NCBI GenBank assembly: GCA_964244885.1 | Contig: CAXTKD010000026.1 | Coordinates: 1 to 9,733 of the forward strand | DNA from: CAXTKD01 sp964244885 | Lineage (GTDB): Bacteria; Pseudomonadota; Alphaproteobacteria; Sphingomonadales; Sphingomonadaceae | DNA length: 9,733 nt | Direction of reading: 5' to 3' | In this document: positions 1-7,496 of the stretch, piece after piece | How positions within the stretch are numbered: the first letter of the stretch is position 1 | How the letters are laid out: each line of letters starts with the position of its first letter | Position numbers and translations under genes: made by a program | Notes under the pieces: generated by a model | What the model was told of the DNA's origin: nothing | Databases searched by the model: none | Seen by the model: the letters and a program-made list of their open reading frames with translations, nothing else

Positions 1-1849
1 GATCAACATCATCGACACCCCGGGCCACGTCGACTTCACCATCGAAGTCGAGCGTTCGCTGCGCGTGCTCGACGGTGCTGTCGCGTGCTTCGACGGCGTC
101 GCCGGAGTCGAGCCGCAGTCCGAGACGGTGTGGCGCCAGGCCGAGAAGTATCACGTGCCGCGCATGTGCTTCGTCAACAAGCTCGACCGCACCGGCGCGA
201 ACTTCGAGATGTGCGTCGACATGATCAAGGACCGCCTCGGCGCGCGTCCGGCCGTCCTCTACCTGCCGATCGGCATCGAGAGCAGCTTCAAGGGCCTCGT
301 CGACCTCGTAGAGAACCGCGCGATCATCTGGCTCGAGGAGAGCCTCGGCGCGAAGTTCGAATATCAGGACATTCCCGCCGAGCTGGCCGACAAGGCCGCC
401 AAGGCGCGCTCCGAGCTCATCGAGATGGCCGTCGAGCAGGACGACGACATCATGGAGGCCTATCTCGAAGGCACCGAGCCCGATGTCGCGACGCTGAAGG
501 CGCTGATCCGCAAGGGCACGCTCAACTTCTCGTTCGTCCCCGTGCTGTGCGGCTCGGCGTTCAAGAACAAGGGCGTCCAGCCGCTGCTCGACGGCGTCGT
601 CGACTATCTGCCGTCGCCGCTCGACATTCCGCCGGTCGAAGGCCTCAAGCTCGACGGCGAGACGCCCGACACCCGCGCGCCGTCCGACGACGCGCCGTTC
701 TCGGCGCTGGCGTTCAAGATCATGAACGATCCGTTTGTCGGCACGCTGACCTTCGCCCGCATCTATTCGGGCAAGCTTGAGACCGCCTCGGTCGTCATGA
801 ACTCGGTCAAGGACAAGAAGGAAAAGGTCGGCCGCATGCTGCTGATGCACGCGAACGACCGCGAGGACATCCAGGTGGCCTACGCCGGCGACATCGTCGC
901 GCTCGCGGGCCTCAAGGACACCACGACCGGCGACACGCTGTGCGCTCAGAACGCGCCGATCATCCTCGAGCGGATGGAGTTCCCGGACCCCGTCATCGAA
1001 GTCGCCGTCGAGCCCAAGACCAAGGCCGACCAGGAGAAGATGGGCGTCGCGCTCAATCGCCTGGCGCGCGAGGACCCCTCGTTCCGCGTGACTTCGGACG
1101 TCGAGAGCGGCCAGACGATCATCAAGGGAATGGGCGAGCTCCACCTCGAGATCCTCGTCGACCGCATGAAGCGCGAGTTCAAGGTCGAGGCGAACGTCGG
1201 CGCGCCGCAGGTGGCGTACCGCGAGTCTCTCGCCCGCAAGGTCGACGTCGACTACACCCACAAGAAGCAGTCGGGCGGCTCCGGCCAGTTCGGCCGCATC
1301 AAGTTCACGGTGGAGCCGGGCGAGCGCGGCCAGGGCGTCGTCTTCAAGGACGAGGTCAAGGGCGGCAACGTCCCGAAGGAATACATTCCCTCGGTCGAGA
1401 AGGGCATCCGAGAGATCGCCGCGTCGGGCTCGCTGATCGGCTTCCCGATCATCGACTTCACCGCGACGCTCTATGACGGCGCCTACCACGACGTCGACTC
1501 GTCGGCGCTGGCGTTCGAGATCACCGGCCGCGGCGGCATGCGCGAGGCCGCGCAGAAGGCCGGAATCAAGCTGCTCGAGCCGATCATGAAGGTTGAAGTG
1601 GTGACCCCCGAGGACTATCTCGGCGACGTCATCGGCGACCTCAATTCTCGCCGCGGGCAGATCCAGGGCACCGACAGCCGCGGCAACGCGCAGACGATCG
1701 AGGCTCTGGTGCCGCTTGCAAACATGTTCGGTTACGTGAACCAGCTCCGCTCGTTCACGCAGGGTCGCGCGCAATATTCGATGCAATTCTCTCATTACGA
1801 GGAAGTGCCCGCGAACGTTGCGGAAGAGGTCAAGGCCAAGCTGGCCTAA
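1..1849 (+). CDS. fusA: Elongation factor G (EF-G), 5'-truncated by window edge
   Basis: EF-G is the cytoplasmic GTPase that drives translocation of tRNA and mRNA through the ribosome and, with ribosome recycling factor, splits post-termination ribosomes. The reading frame is already open at base 2 and gives 615 residues, so about 80 N-terminal residues (P-loop and switch I) lie outside the window; the GTG at 65 is internal, not a start. Visible GTPase motifs are DTPGH at residues 5-9, NKLD at 59-62 and GSAFK at 184-188. Domain II follows from about residue 230 (PFSALAFKI), then the ribosome-facing domains, with the domain IV tip YHDVDSS around the conserved His at residue 496, and the domain V segment LLEPIMKVEV. 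The end, GRAQYSMQFSHYEEVPANVAEEVKAKLA-like in style, resembles alphaproteobacterial EF-G. No frameshift or missing motif is seen in the part present. tuf follows after 27 bases, as in str operons; rpsL and rpsG would be expected upstream. Confidence 0.98.
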   Translation, partial: INIIDTPGHVDFTIEVERSLRVLDGAVACFDGVAGVEPQSETVWRQAEKYHVPRMCFVNKLDRTGANFEMCVDMIKDRLGARPAVLYLPIGIESSFKGLVDLVENRAIIWLEESLGAKFEYQDIPAELADKAAKARSELIEMAVEQDDDIMEAYLEGTEPDVATLKALIRKGTLNFSFVPVLCGSAFKNKGVQPLLDGVVDYLPSPLDIPPVEGLKLDGETPDTRAPSDDAPFSALAFKIMNDPFVGTLTFARIYSGKLETASVVMNSVKDKKEKVGRMLLMHANDREDIQVAYAGDIVALAGLKDTTTGDTLCAQNAPIILERMEFPDPVIEVAVEPKTKADQEKMGVALNRLAREDPSFRVTSDVESGQTIIKGMGELHLEILVDRMKREFKVEANVGAPQVAYRESLARKVDVDYTHKKQSGGSGQFGRIKFTVEPGERGQGVVFKDEVKGGNVPKEYIPSVEKGIREIAASGSLIGFPIIDFTATLYDGAYHDVDSSALAFEITGRGGMREAAQKAGIKLLEPIMKVEVVTPEDYLGDVIGDLNSRRGQIQGTDSRGNAQTIEALVPLANMFGYVNQLRSFTQGRAQYSMQFSHYEEVPANVAEEVKAKLA

Positions 1850-1876
1850 GTCATTTCAAGCTGAAGGATTACGAAA

Positions 1877-3070
<1,194 letters not shown>

Positions 3071-3080
3071 GTAATCAGGG

Positions 3081-3120
3081 CCGCCCGGCTGGAATGATCC
3101 AGCCGGGCGGTTCGGCTTTT
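3081..3120 (+). terminator. Intrinsic terminator after tuf
   Basis: A perfect 12-bp inverted repeat (CCGCCCGGCTGG at 3081-3092 and CCAGCCGGGCGG at 3099-3110) encloses the 6-base loop AATGAT. It is followed by TTCGGC and a short TTTT run at 3117-3120. It starts 10 bases after the tuf stop codon. This is the form of a Rho-independent terminator, with a very GC-rich stem and a modest T-run, so some read-through into rpsJ is possible. It marks the border between the str and S10 units. Confidence 0.88.
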
Positions 3121-3150
3121 CTGCCGGACTAGAGAATCAAGAGAAGACAG

Positions 3151-3465
3151 ATGGAAACGCAAAACATCCGCATCCGGCTGAAGGCCTTCGACCACCGCGT
3201 GCTCGATCAGGCGACGGGCGAGATCGCCGATACGGCGAAGCGCACGGGCGCCCAGATTCGCGGGCCGATCCCGATGCCGACGCGCATCGAGAAGTTCACC
3301 GTGAACCGCTCGCCGCACGTCGATAAAAAATCGCGTGAACAATTCGAAGTTCGCACGTATAAGAGACTTCTCGACATCGTCGATCCCACGCCGCAGACGG
3401 TAGACGCGCTCATGAAGCTCGATCTTGCCGCTGGCGTCGACGTCGAGATCAAGCTGCAGGGCTGA
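3151..3465 (+). CDS. rpsJ: 30S ribosomal protein S10
   Basis: S10 is a head protein of the small ribosomal subunit; in other bacteria it also pairs with NusB in transcription antitermination. The product is 104 aa (E. coli 103) and aligns from end to end: IRIRLKAFDH near the start, the signature region AKRTGAQIRGPIPMPTR at about residues 29-46, and the end TVDALMKLDLAAGVDVEIKL. The ATG is chosen because it matches the family N-terminus; the ribosome binding site is a weak purine run, GAGAAG at 3141-3146. It is first in the S10 operon and is separated from tuf by a terminator and only about 30 further bases. Codons in the stretch 3322-3370 are unusually AT-rich for this genome (two AAA in a row, TAT, AGA, CTT), although the protein there is normal. 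Confidence 0.98.
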   Translation: METQNIRIRLKAFDHRVLDQATGEIADTAKRTGAQIRGPIPMPTRIEKFTVNRSPHVDKKSREQFEVRTYKRLLDIVDPTPQTVDALMKLDLAAGVDVEIKLQG

Positions 3466-3492
3466 CGCTCCAAAGCATAAACAAAAACGCAT

Positions 3493-3516
3493 GCCCGCTC
3501 ATGGGTTTGAGCGGGC
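3493..3516. promoter_or_regulatory. Hairpin upstream of rplC, possible attenuator, processing site or antisense terminator
   Basis: GCCCGCTCA at 3493-3501 and TGAGCGGGC at 3508-3516 form a perfect 9-bp stem with loop TGGGTT. On the + strand it is followed by CTCTGG, with no T-run, so it is not a standard terminator for the operon. Read on the - strand, the stem is followed after five bases by TTTTTGTTT, which is closer to terminator form. It ends seven bases before the AGGAG ribosome binding site of rplC. The repeat is plain; its function is inferred. Confidence 0.6.
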
Positions 3517-3523
3517 CTCTGGC

Positions 3524-3528
3524 AGGAG
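3524..3528 (+). promoter_or_regulatory. Ribosome binding site deciding the rplC start
   Basis: AGGAG sits seven bases before the ATG at 3536. This, together with the family N-terminus MRTGVIVKKMGMT, selects that ATG over two longer in-frame alternatives at 3425 (inside rpsJ) and 3491. Confidence 0.85.
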
Positions 3529-3535
3529 TTTGGTC

Positions 3536-4279
3536 ATGCGCACCGGCGTGATCGTGAAGAAAATGGGCATGACCCGGGTATTCCAGGACGATGGGCGCCA
3601 CGTGCCCGTCACCGTCCTGGCGCTCGAGGGCTGCCAGGTTGTCGCGCAGAAGACCGCGGACCAGGACGGCTACGTCGCCCTCCAGGTCGGCGCGGGCACC
3701 GCGAAGGCCAAGAATCTCACCAAGCCCGAGCGTGGGCACTTCGGCAAGGCCGAGGTCGAGCCCAAGGCGATCCTCGCCGAGTTCCGCGTGTCCGACGACG
3801 CGCTGCTCGACGTCGGCTCGTCGCTTTCGGCCGAGCATTTCGTCGCCGGCCAGATGGTCGACGTGACGGGCCACACGCAGGGCAAGGGTTTCGCCGGCGC
3901 CATGAAGCGCTGGAACTTCGGCGGCCTTCGCGCCACCCACGGCGTCTCGGTCTCGCACCGCTCGCACGGGTCGACCGGCCAGCGCCAGGACCCCGGCAAG
4001 GTGTTCAAGAACAAGAAGATGGCCGGCCACATGGGCGACCGTCAGCGCACCCAGCAGAACCTCGAGATCGTCGGCACCGACGAGCCGCGCGGCCTGCTCT
4101 TCGTCAAGGGCTCGGTTCCGGGCTCGAAGGGCGGCTGGCTGCTCGTTCGCGACTCCGTCAAGGTCGCCCGCCCCGACGCCGCCCCCTACCCGGCGGGCAT
4201 CGTCAAGTCGCAGCAGTCTGCTCCCGTGGAGGCGCCGCAAGAGGCCGCCCCCGAGACGGCCGAAGGCCAGGAGGCTTAA
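3536..4279 (+). CDS. rplC: 50S ribosomal protein L3
   Basis: L3 is an early assembly protein of the large subunit; its long central loop reaches toward the peptidyl transferase centre. The start at 3536 gives 247 aa. The N-terminus MRTGVIVKKMGMTRVF is the family start. The conserved middle runs from TGHTQGKGFAGAMKRW (about residues 111-126) through SHRSHGSTGQRQDPGKVFK (about 140-158) and KKMAGHMG. The Gln methylated by PrmB in E. coli (Gln150) lies in the GQRQ stretch, so modification here is plausible but inferred. The last 35 or so residues are an Ala/Pro/Glu-rich tail not found in the 209-aa E. coli protein; such extensions are common in alphaproteobacterial L3. The end of the gene carries the AGGAGG binding site for rplD, which begins three bases after the stop. 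Confidence 0.97.
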   Translation: MRTGVIVKKMGMTRVFQDDGRHVPVTVLALEGCQVVAQKTADQDGYVALQVGAGTAKAKNLTKPERGHFGKAEVEPKAILAEFRVSDDALLDVGSSLSAEHFVAGQMVDVTGHTQGKGFAGAMKRWNFGGLRATHGVSVSHRSHGSTGQRQDPGKVFKNKKMAGHMGDRQRTQQNLEIVGTDEPRGLLFVKGSVPGSKGGWLLVRDSVKVARPDAAPYPAGIVKSQQSAPVEAPQEAAPETAEGQEA

Positions 4280-4282
4280 GCC

Positions 4283-4903
4283 ATGAAGGTCGATGTAAAG
4301 ACCCTCGACGCCGCCGCATCCGGCTCGATCGAATTGAACGATGCGATCTTCGGCCTCGAGGCGCGCACGGACATCCTGTTCCGCGTCATCAACTGGCAGC
4401 TCGCCAACCGTCGCGCCCCGGCGCGTGCGGCGCGCGAGCGGTCGGATGTCGCGCGCACCGGCAAGAAGTACGGCAAGCAGAAGGGCGGCGGCACCGCCCG
4501 CCACGGCAACCGCGCCGCGCCGCAGTTCGTCGGCGGCGGCAAGGCCCATGGCCCGCGCGCCCGCGTGTTCGACCAGTCGCTGAACAAGAAGATCCGCGCG
4601 CTCGGCCTGAAGACCGCGCTGTCGGTCAAGGCGGCCGAGGGCAAGCTTGTCGTTCTCGACAATCTGACGCTCGGCGATGTGAAGACCAAGTCGCTGATCT
4701 CGCGGCTCGCCGGCCTCGGCATCGCGAACGGCCTGTTCATCGACGGCGCCGTGGACGGCAACTTCAAGCTGGCCTGCGCCAACCTGCACAAGGTCGACGT
4801 GCTGCCGGTCGTCGGCGCCAACGTCTACGACATCATGAACCACGACACGCTGGTGCTGACGCGCTCGGCGATCGAGACGCTGGAGGCGCGCTTCAATGGC
4901 TAA
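4283..4903 (+). CDS. rplD: 50S ribosomal protein L4
   Basis: L4 binds 23S rRNA and sends a long loop into the peptide exit tunnel. In E. coli it also represses its own S10 operon through the leader of the mRNA; whether that happens here is not known. The product is 206 aa (E. coli 201). The basic tunnel loop is clear at about residues 45-95, with GKKYGKQKGGGTARHGN and PQFVGGGKAHGPR. The C-terminal domain ends in the usual HDTLVLTRSAIETLEARF. The ATG has a perfect AGGAGG at 4269-4274, inside the end of rplC, eight bases away. The last eight bases overlap the start of rplW, pointing to translational coupling. Confidence 0.98.
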   Translation: MKVDVKTLDAAASGSIELNDAIFGLEARTDILFRVINWQLANRRAPARAARERSDVARTGKKYGKQKGGGTARHGNRAAPQFVGGGKAHGPRARVFDQSLNKKIRALGLKTALSVKAAEGKLVVLDNLTLGDVKTKSLISRLAGLGIANGLFIDGAVDGNFKLACANLHKVDVLPVVGANVYDIMNHDTLVLTRSAIETLEARFNG

Positions 4904-5225
4904 GGCTCCGAAGAAGGCGGCCGCCGGCGCGGCGATCGACCTCAAGCACTATGACGTCGTGCGCGCGCCGCACATCACCGAGAAGTCGACGATGCTCTCC
5001 GAGCATAACGCCGTCGTGTTCAAGGTGTCGCCGACCGCCACCAAGCCGCAGATCAAGGCTGCTGTCGAAGCGCTGTTCAACGTCTCGGTGACGGGCGTGA
5101 ACACGCTTGTCCAGAAGGGCAAGACGAAGCGCTTCAAGGGCACGAAATACATGCGCTCGGACGAGAAGAAGGCGATCGTTACGCTCGCCGAAGGCTCGTC
5201 GATCGACGTGACGACGGGGATTTAG
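4896..5225 (+). CDS. rplW: 50S ribosomal protein L23
   Basis: L23 lies at the exit of the peptide tunnel and is the docking site for trigger factor and the signal recognition particle. The product is 109 aa. A short Ala/Lys-rich N-terminal extension (about residues 1-15) precedes the conserved core: HYDVVRAPHITEKS at 18-31, FKVSPTATKPQIKAAVEALF, and the V-x-VNTLVQKGKTKRFKGT loop near residues 68-84. The ATG overlaps the last eight bases of rplD (ATGGCTAA) and is served by GGAGG at 4882-4886, nine bases upstream. The trigger-factor contact Glu (E. coli Glu18) is likely the Glu in the ITEKS motif, by family knowledge. Confidence 0.97.
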   Translation: MAKAPKKAAAGAAIDLKHYDVVRAPHITEKSTMLSEHNAVVFKVSPTATKPQIKAAVEALFNVSVTGVNTLVQKGKTKRFKGTKYMRSDEKKAIVTLAEGSSIDVTTGI

Positions 5226-5229
5226 GGTC

Positions 5230-6066
5230 ATGGCGCTCAAGCATTATAATCCGACCAGCCCGGCGCGCCGCGGCCTGGTGCTCGTCGACCGCTCGTCGCT
5301 GCACAAGGGCAAGCCGGTCAAGGCGCTGACCGAGGGTCTGCGCAAGTCGGGCGGCCGCAACAACATGGGCCACGCGACGGCGCGCGGCATCGGCGGCGGT
5401 CACAAGCAGCGCTATCGCATCGTCGATTTCAAGCGCCGCAAGTTCGACCAGCCGGCGACCGTCGAGCGGCTGGAGTACGACCCCAACCGCACCGCGTTCC
5501 TGGCGCTGCTGAAGTACGCCGACGGCGAGCTGACCTACATCATCGCGCCGCAGCGCATCGCGCCGGGCGACTCGGTCGTCTCGGGCAAGAAGGTCGACGT
5601 GAAGCCGGGCAATGCGATGGAGATCGGCCAGATGCCGATCGGCACCATCGTGCACAACGTCGAGCTGAAGCCCGGCAAGGGCGGCCAGATGGCGCGTTCG
5701 GCCGGCACCTTCGTGCAGGTCGCGGGCCGCGACCGCGGCATGGTGATCATCCGGTTGAATTCGGGCGAGCAGCGCTACGTGCACTCGAACTGCATGGCGA
5801 CGGTCGGCGCGGTGTCCAACCCGGACAACGCCAACACCTATCTCGCCAAGGCGGGCCGTAATCGCTGGCTCGGCAAGCGCCCGCTCACCCGCGGCGTCGC
5901 CAAGAACCCGGTCGACCACCCGCACGGCGGCGGCGAAGGCCGCACCTCGGGCGGCCGCCATCCGGTCACCCCCTGGGGCAAGCCGACCAAGGGTGCGAAG
6001 ACCCGGCACAACAAGTCGACCGACAAGATGATCATCCGGTCGCGTCATTCGAAGAAGAAGAGGTAG
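5230..6066 (+). CDS. rplB: 50S ribosomal protein L2
   Basis: L2 is one of the largest and most conserved ribosomal proteins; it is needed for subunit association and for peptidyl transferase activity in reconstituted ribosomes. The product is 278 aa (E. coli 273). The N-terminus ALKHYNPTSPARRG is family-like. The RNA-binding core includes GRNNMGHATARGIGGGHKQRYR at about 37-58 and GTIVHNVELKPGKGGQMARSAGT further on. The signature VDHPHGGGEG falls at 228-237, with His230 matching the E. coli His229 studied for peptidyl transferase function. The C-terminus is very basic (RSRHSKKKR). The gene starts four bases after rplW, with GGGGA at 5216-5220 as the probable binding site. Confidence 0.99.
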   Translation: MALKHYNPTSPARRGLVLVDRSSLHKGKPVKALTEGLRKSGGRNNMGHATARGIGGGHKQRYRIVDFKRRKFDQPATVERLEYDPNRTAFLALLKYADGELTYIIAPQRIAPGDSVVSGKKVDVKPGNAMEIGQMPIGTIVHNVELKPGKGGQMARSAGTFVQVAGRDRGMVIIRLNSGEQRYVHSNCMATVGAVSNPDNANTYLAKAGRNRWLGKRPLTRGVAKNPVDHPHGGGEGRTSGGRHPVTPWGKPTKGAKTRHNKSTDKMIIRSRHSKKKR

Positions 6067-6068
6067 TC

Positions 6069-6344
6069 ATGGCCCGCTCCGTCTGGAAAGGCCCCTTCGT
6101 CGAGCTCAGCCTTCTGAAAAAGGCCGAGACCGCTCAGGAAGGCAGCAACCGCTCGCCGATCAAGACCTGGTCGCGCCGCTCGACGATCCTGCCGCAGTTC
6201 GTCGGCCTGACGTTCAACGTCTACAACGGCCGCAAATTCATTCCGGTCTCGGTCTCGGAAGAGATGGTGGGCATGAAGCTCGGCGAGTTCTCGCCGACGC
6301 GCACCTACACCGGCCACACCGCCGACAAGAAGGCGAAGAGGTAA
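6069..6344 (+). CDS. rpsS: 30S ribosomal protein S19
   Basis: S19 sits in the head of the small subunit with S13 and contacts the large subunit and A-site tRNA. The product is 91 aa (E. coli 92). It begins MARSVWKGPFVELSLLKKAE and contains the family segment IKTWSRRSTILPQFVGLTF at about 35-53, then NGRKFIPVSVSEEMVGMKLGEF and the end TRTYTGHTADKKAKR. It starts two bases after the rplB stop. The Lys-rich end of rplB supplies the purine-rich binding site (GAGG at 6060-6063, five bases before the ATG). Confidence 0.98.
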   Translation: MARSVWKGPFVELSLLKKAETAQEGSNRSPIKTWSRRSTILPQFVGLTFNVYNGRKFIPVSVSEEMVGMKLGEFSPTRTYTGHTADKKAKR

Positions 6345-6347
6345 GCG

Positions 6348-6737
6348 ATGTCGAAGCCAAAGGCACCCCGTCGCGTCGGCGAGCGTGAAGCGCTTGCAGT
6401 CGCGACCACCGTTCGCGGTTCGCCGTACAAGCTGAACCTCGTCGCCGGCCTCATTCGCGGCCGCAAGGCTGGCGAGGCCCTCAACGTCCTGTCGTTCTCG
6501 ACAAAGGCGATGGCTGTCGACGTGCGGAAGGTCCTCGCTTCGGCGATCGCCAACGCCGAGAACAACCACAACCTCGACGTCGATGCGCTCGTCGTGAAGG
6601 AAGCCTCGGTCGGCAAGGCGATGGTGATGAAGCGCTTCACCGCCCGCGCGCGTGGCCGCTCCTCGCAGATCCTGAAGCCGTTCAGCCGCATCCGCATTGT
6701 CGTGCGCGAGAAAGACGAAGAAGAGGCGACCGCATAA
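6348..6737 (+). CDS. rplV: 50S ribosomal protein L22
   Basis: L22 binds all domains of 23S rRNA and its long beta-hairpin lines the peptide exit tunnel next to L4; mutations there alter macrolide response in other bacteria. The product is 129 aa against 110 in E. coli, with extra residues mainly at both ends (a short Lys/Pro/Arg start and the acidic EKDEEEATA end). The core runs from the SPYKLNLVAGLIRGRKAGEALNVL stretch (about 25-48) through AIANAENNHNLDVDALVV (67-84). The tunnel hairpin is about 85-107, MKRFTARARGRSSQI. The start is three bases after rpsS with AGAGG at 6337-6341. The last base of its TAA stop is the first base of the rpsC ATG. Confidence 0.97.
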   Translation: MSKPKAPRRVGEREALAVATTVRGSPYKLNLVAGLIRGRKAGEALNVLSFSTKAMAVDVRKVLASAIANAENNHNLDVDALVVKEASVGKAMVMKRFTARARGRSSQILKPFSRIRIVVREKDEEEATA

Positions 6738-7432
6738 TGGGACAGAAAACCAACCCGATTGGTCTCCGCCTCCAGATCAACCGCACGTGGGATTCGCGCT
6801 GGTTCGCCAAGGGCGACGACTACAGCCGTCTCCTCCTTGAGGATCTGAAGATCCGCAAGTTCATCATGAAGACGGTGCCGCAGGCGGCGATCTCCAAGGT
6901 CGTCATCGAGCGTCCGGCCAAGCTTTGCCGCGTGTCGATCTATGCCGCCCGCCCGGGCGTCATCATCGGCAAGAAGGGCGCCGACATCGAGAAGCTGCGC
7001 AAGCAGGTCGGCGAGATGACGTCGTCTGACGTCAGCCTCAACATCGTCGAGATCCGCAAGCCCGAGATCGATTCGAAGCTCGTGGCGCAAGGCGTCGCCG
7101 ACCAGCTGGAGCGTCGCATCGCGTTCCGCCGCGCCATGAAGCGCGCGGTTCAGTCGGCTCTCCGCCTCGGCGCGGAAGGCATTCGTATCACCTGCGCCGG
7201 CCGTCTGGGCGGCGCTGAGATCGCGCGGACCGAATGGTATCGTGAAGGCCGTGTGCCGCTGCACACGCTTCGCGCTCACGTCGACTACGCGGAAGCGATG
7301 GCGCACACCGCCTATGGCGTGTGCGGCGTCAAAGTATGGATCTTCAAGGGCGAGATCCTGGGCCACGATCCGATGGCGCAGGACCGGCTCATGATGGAAG
7401 CGCAAACGTCGGGGGTCCGGCCGGCGCGCTAA
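6737..7432 (+). CDS. rpsC: 30S ribosomal protein S3
   Basis: S3 lies at the mRNA entry channel of the small subunit and, with S4 and S5, helps unwind mRNA. The product is 231 aa (E. coli 233). It starts MGQKTNPIGLRL, the standard family start. The KH type II RNA-binding domain covers roughly 38-107, with the GxxG loop GKKG at 78-81 inside ARPGVIIGKKGADIEKL. The C-terminal domain has RRAMKRAVQSALRLGAEGI, CAGRLGGAEIAR and TAYGVCGVKVWIFKGE. The ATG overlaps the rplV stop by one base (TAATG), with AGAGG ending at 6726 as its binding site. Its own stop codon is part of the stem of a hairpin that follows. Confidence 0.99.
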   Translation: MGQKTNPIGLRLQINRTWDSRWFAKGDDYSRLLLEDLKIRKFIMKTVPQAAISKVVIERPAKLCRVSIYAARPGVIIGKKGADIEKLRKQVGEMTSSDVSLNIVEIRKPEIDSKLVAQGVADQLERRIAFRRAMKRAVQSALRLGAEGIRITCAGRLGGAEIARTEWYREGRVPLHTLRAHVDYAEAMAHTAYGVCGVKVWIFKGEILGHDPMAQDRLMMEAQTSGVRPAR

Positions 7433-7450
7433 GGCTTCTTCAGCCTTAGC
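7428..7450. promoter_or_regulatory. Hairpin across the rpsC stop codon
   Basis: GCTAAGGCT at 7428-7436 and AGCCTTAGC at 7442-7450 form a perfect 9-bp stem with loop TCTTC. The TAA stop of rpsC (7430-7432) is within the left arm. No T-run follows, so it is not a typical terminator. It opens the 64-base gap 7433-7496, the only sizeable gap between rplC and rpsN apart from the one before rpsN; the rest of that gap (7451-7481) shows no clear promoter. It may protect or mark a processing end of the mRNA, or weaken transcription of the downstream genes; this is inference. Confidence 0.6.
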
Positions 7451-7496
7451 AGCGTCGCCTGATCGACCGAACCACGGTGTCAGAAGGCGATTTAAG

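Larger units (their letters stand above)
3466..3535 (+). other. rpsJ-rplC intergenic region with A-rich segment
   Basis: This 70-base gap is one of the two longest in the S10 cluster. Its first part is A-rich (AAACAAAAA at 3479-3487) and probably unstructured; the second part holds the hairpin at 3493-3516 and the rplC ribosome binding site. An in-frame ATG at 3491 could extend L3 by 15 residues, but it lies at the hairpin, has no ribosome binding site and adds sequence foreign to the family. I see no convincing promoter. Confidence 0.6.

Noticed and set aside
65..67. GTG as the start of the fusA product
   Set aside because: The frame is open upstream to base 2 and encodes the DTPGH motif before this codon, so the gene is cut by the window edge rather than short.
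1833..1865. Short inverted repeats around the fusA stop (AGGCC/GGCCT and TTCA/TGAA)
   Set aside because: Stems of five and four base pairs are too weak and too expected by chance in GC-rich sequence to support a terminator or regulator.
3121..3150. Possible promoter between the tuf terminator and rpsJ
   Set aside because: No pair of -35 and -10 like boxes with suitable spacing is visible in these 30 bases.
3425..3535. N-terminal extension of L3 starting inside rpsJ or at the ATG at 3491
   Set aside because: The added residues do not resemble L3, they would cover the hairpin and binding site, and AGGAG sits correctly for the ATG at 3536.
3449..4945. A 498-codon open frame on the - strand opposite rplC and rplD
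   Set aside because: It is antisense to two clear ribosomal protein genes. Its composition (Arg, Ala, Asp, Val, Leu rich, low complexity) is what the reverse frame of GC3-biased genes gives, and it has no recognisable domain.
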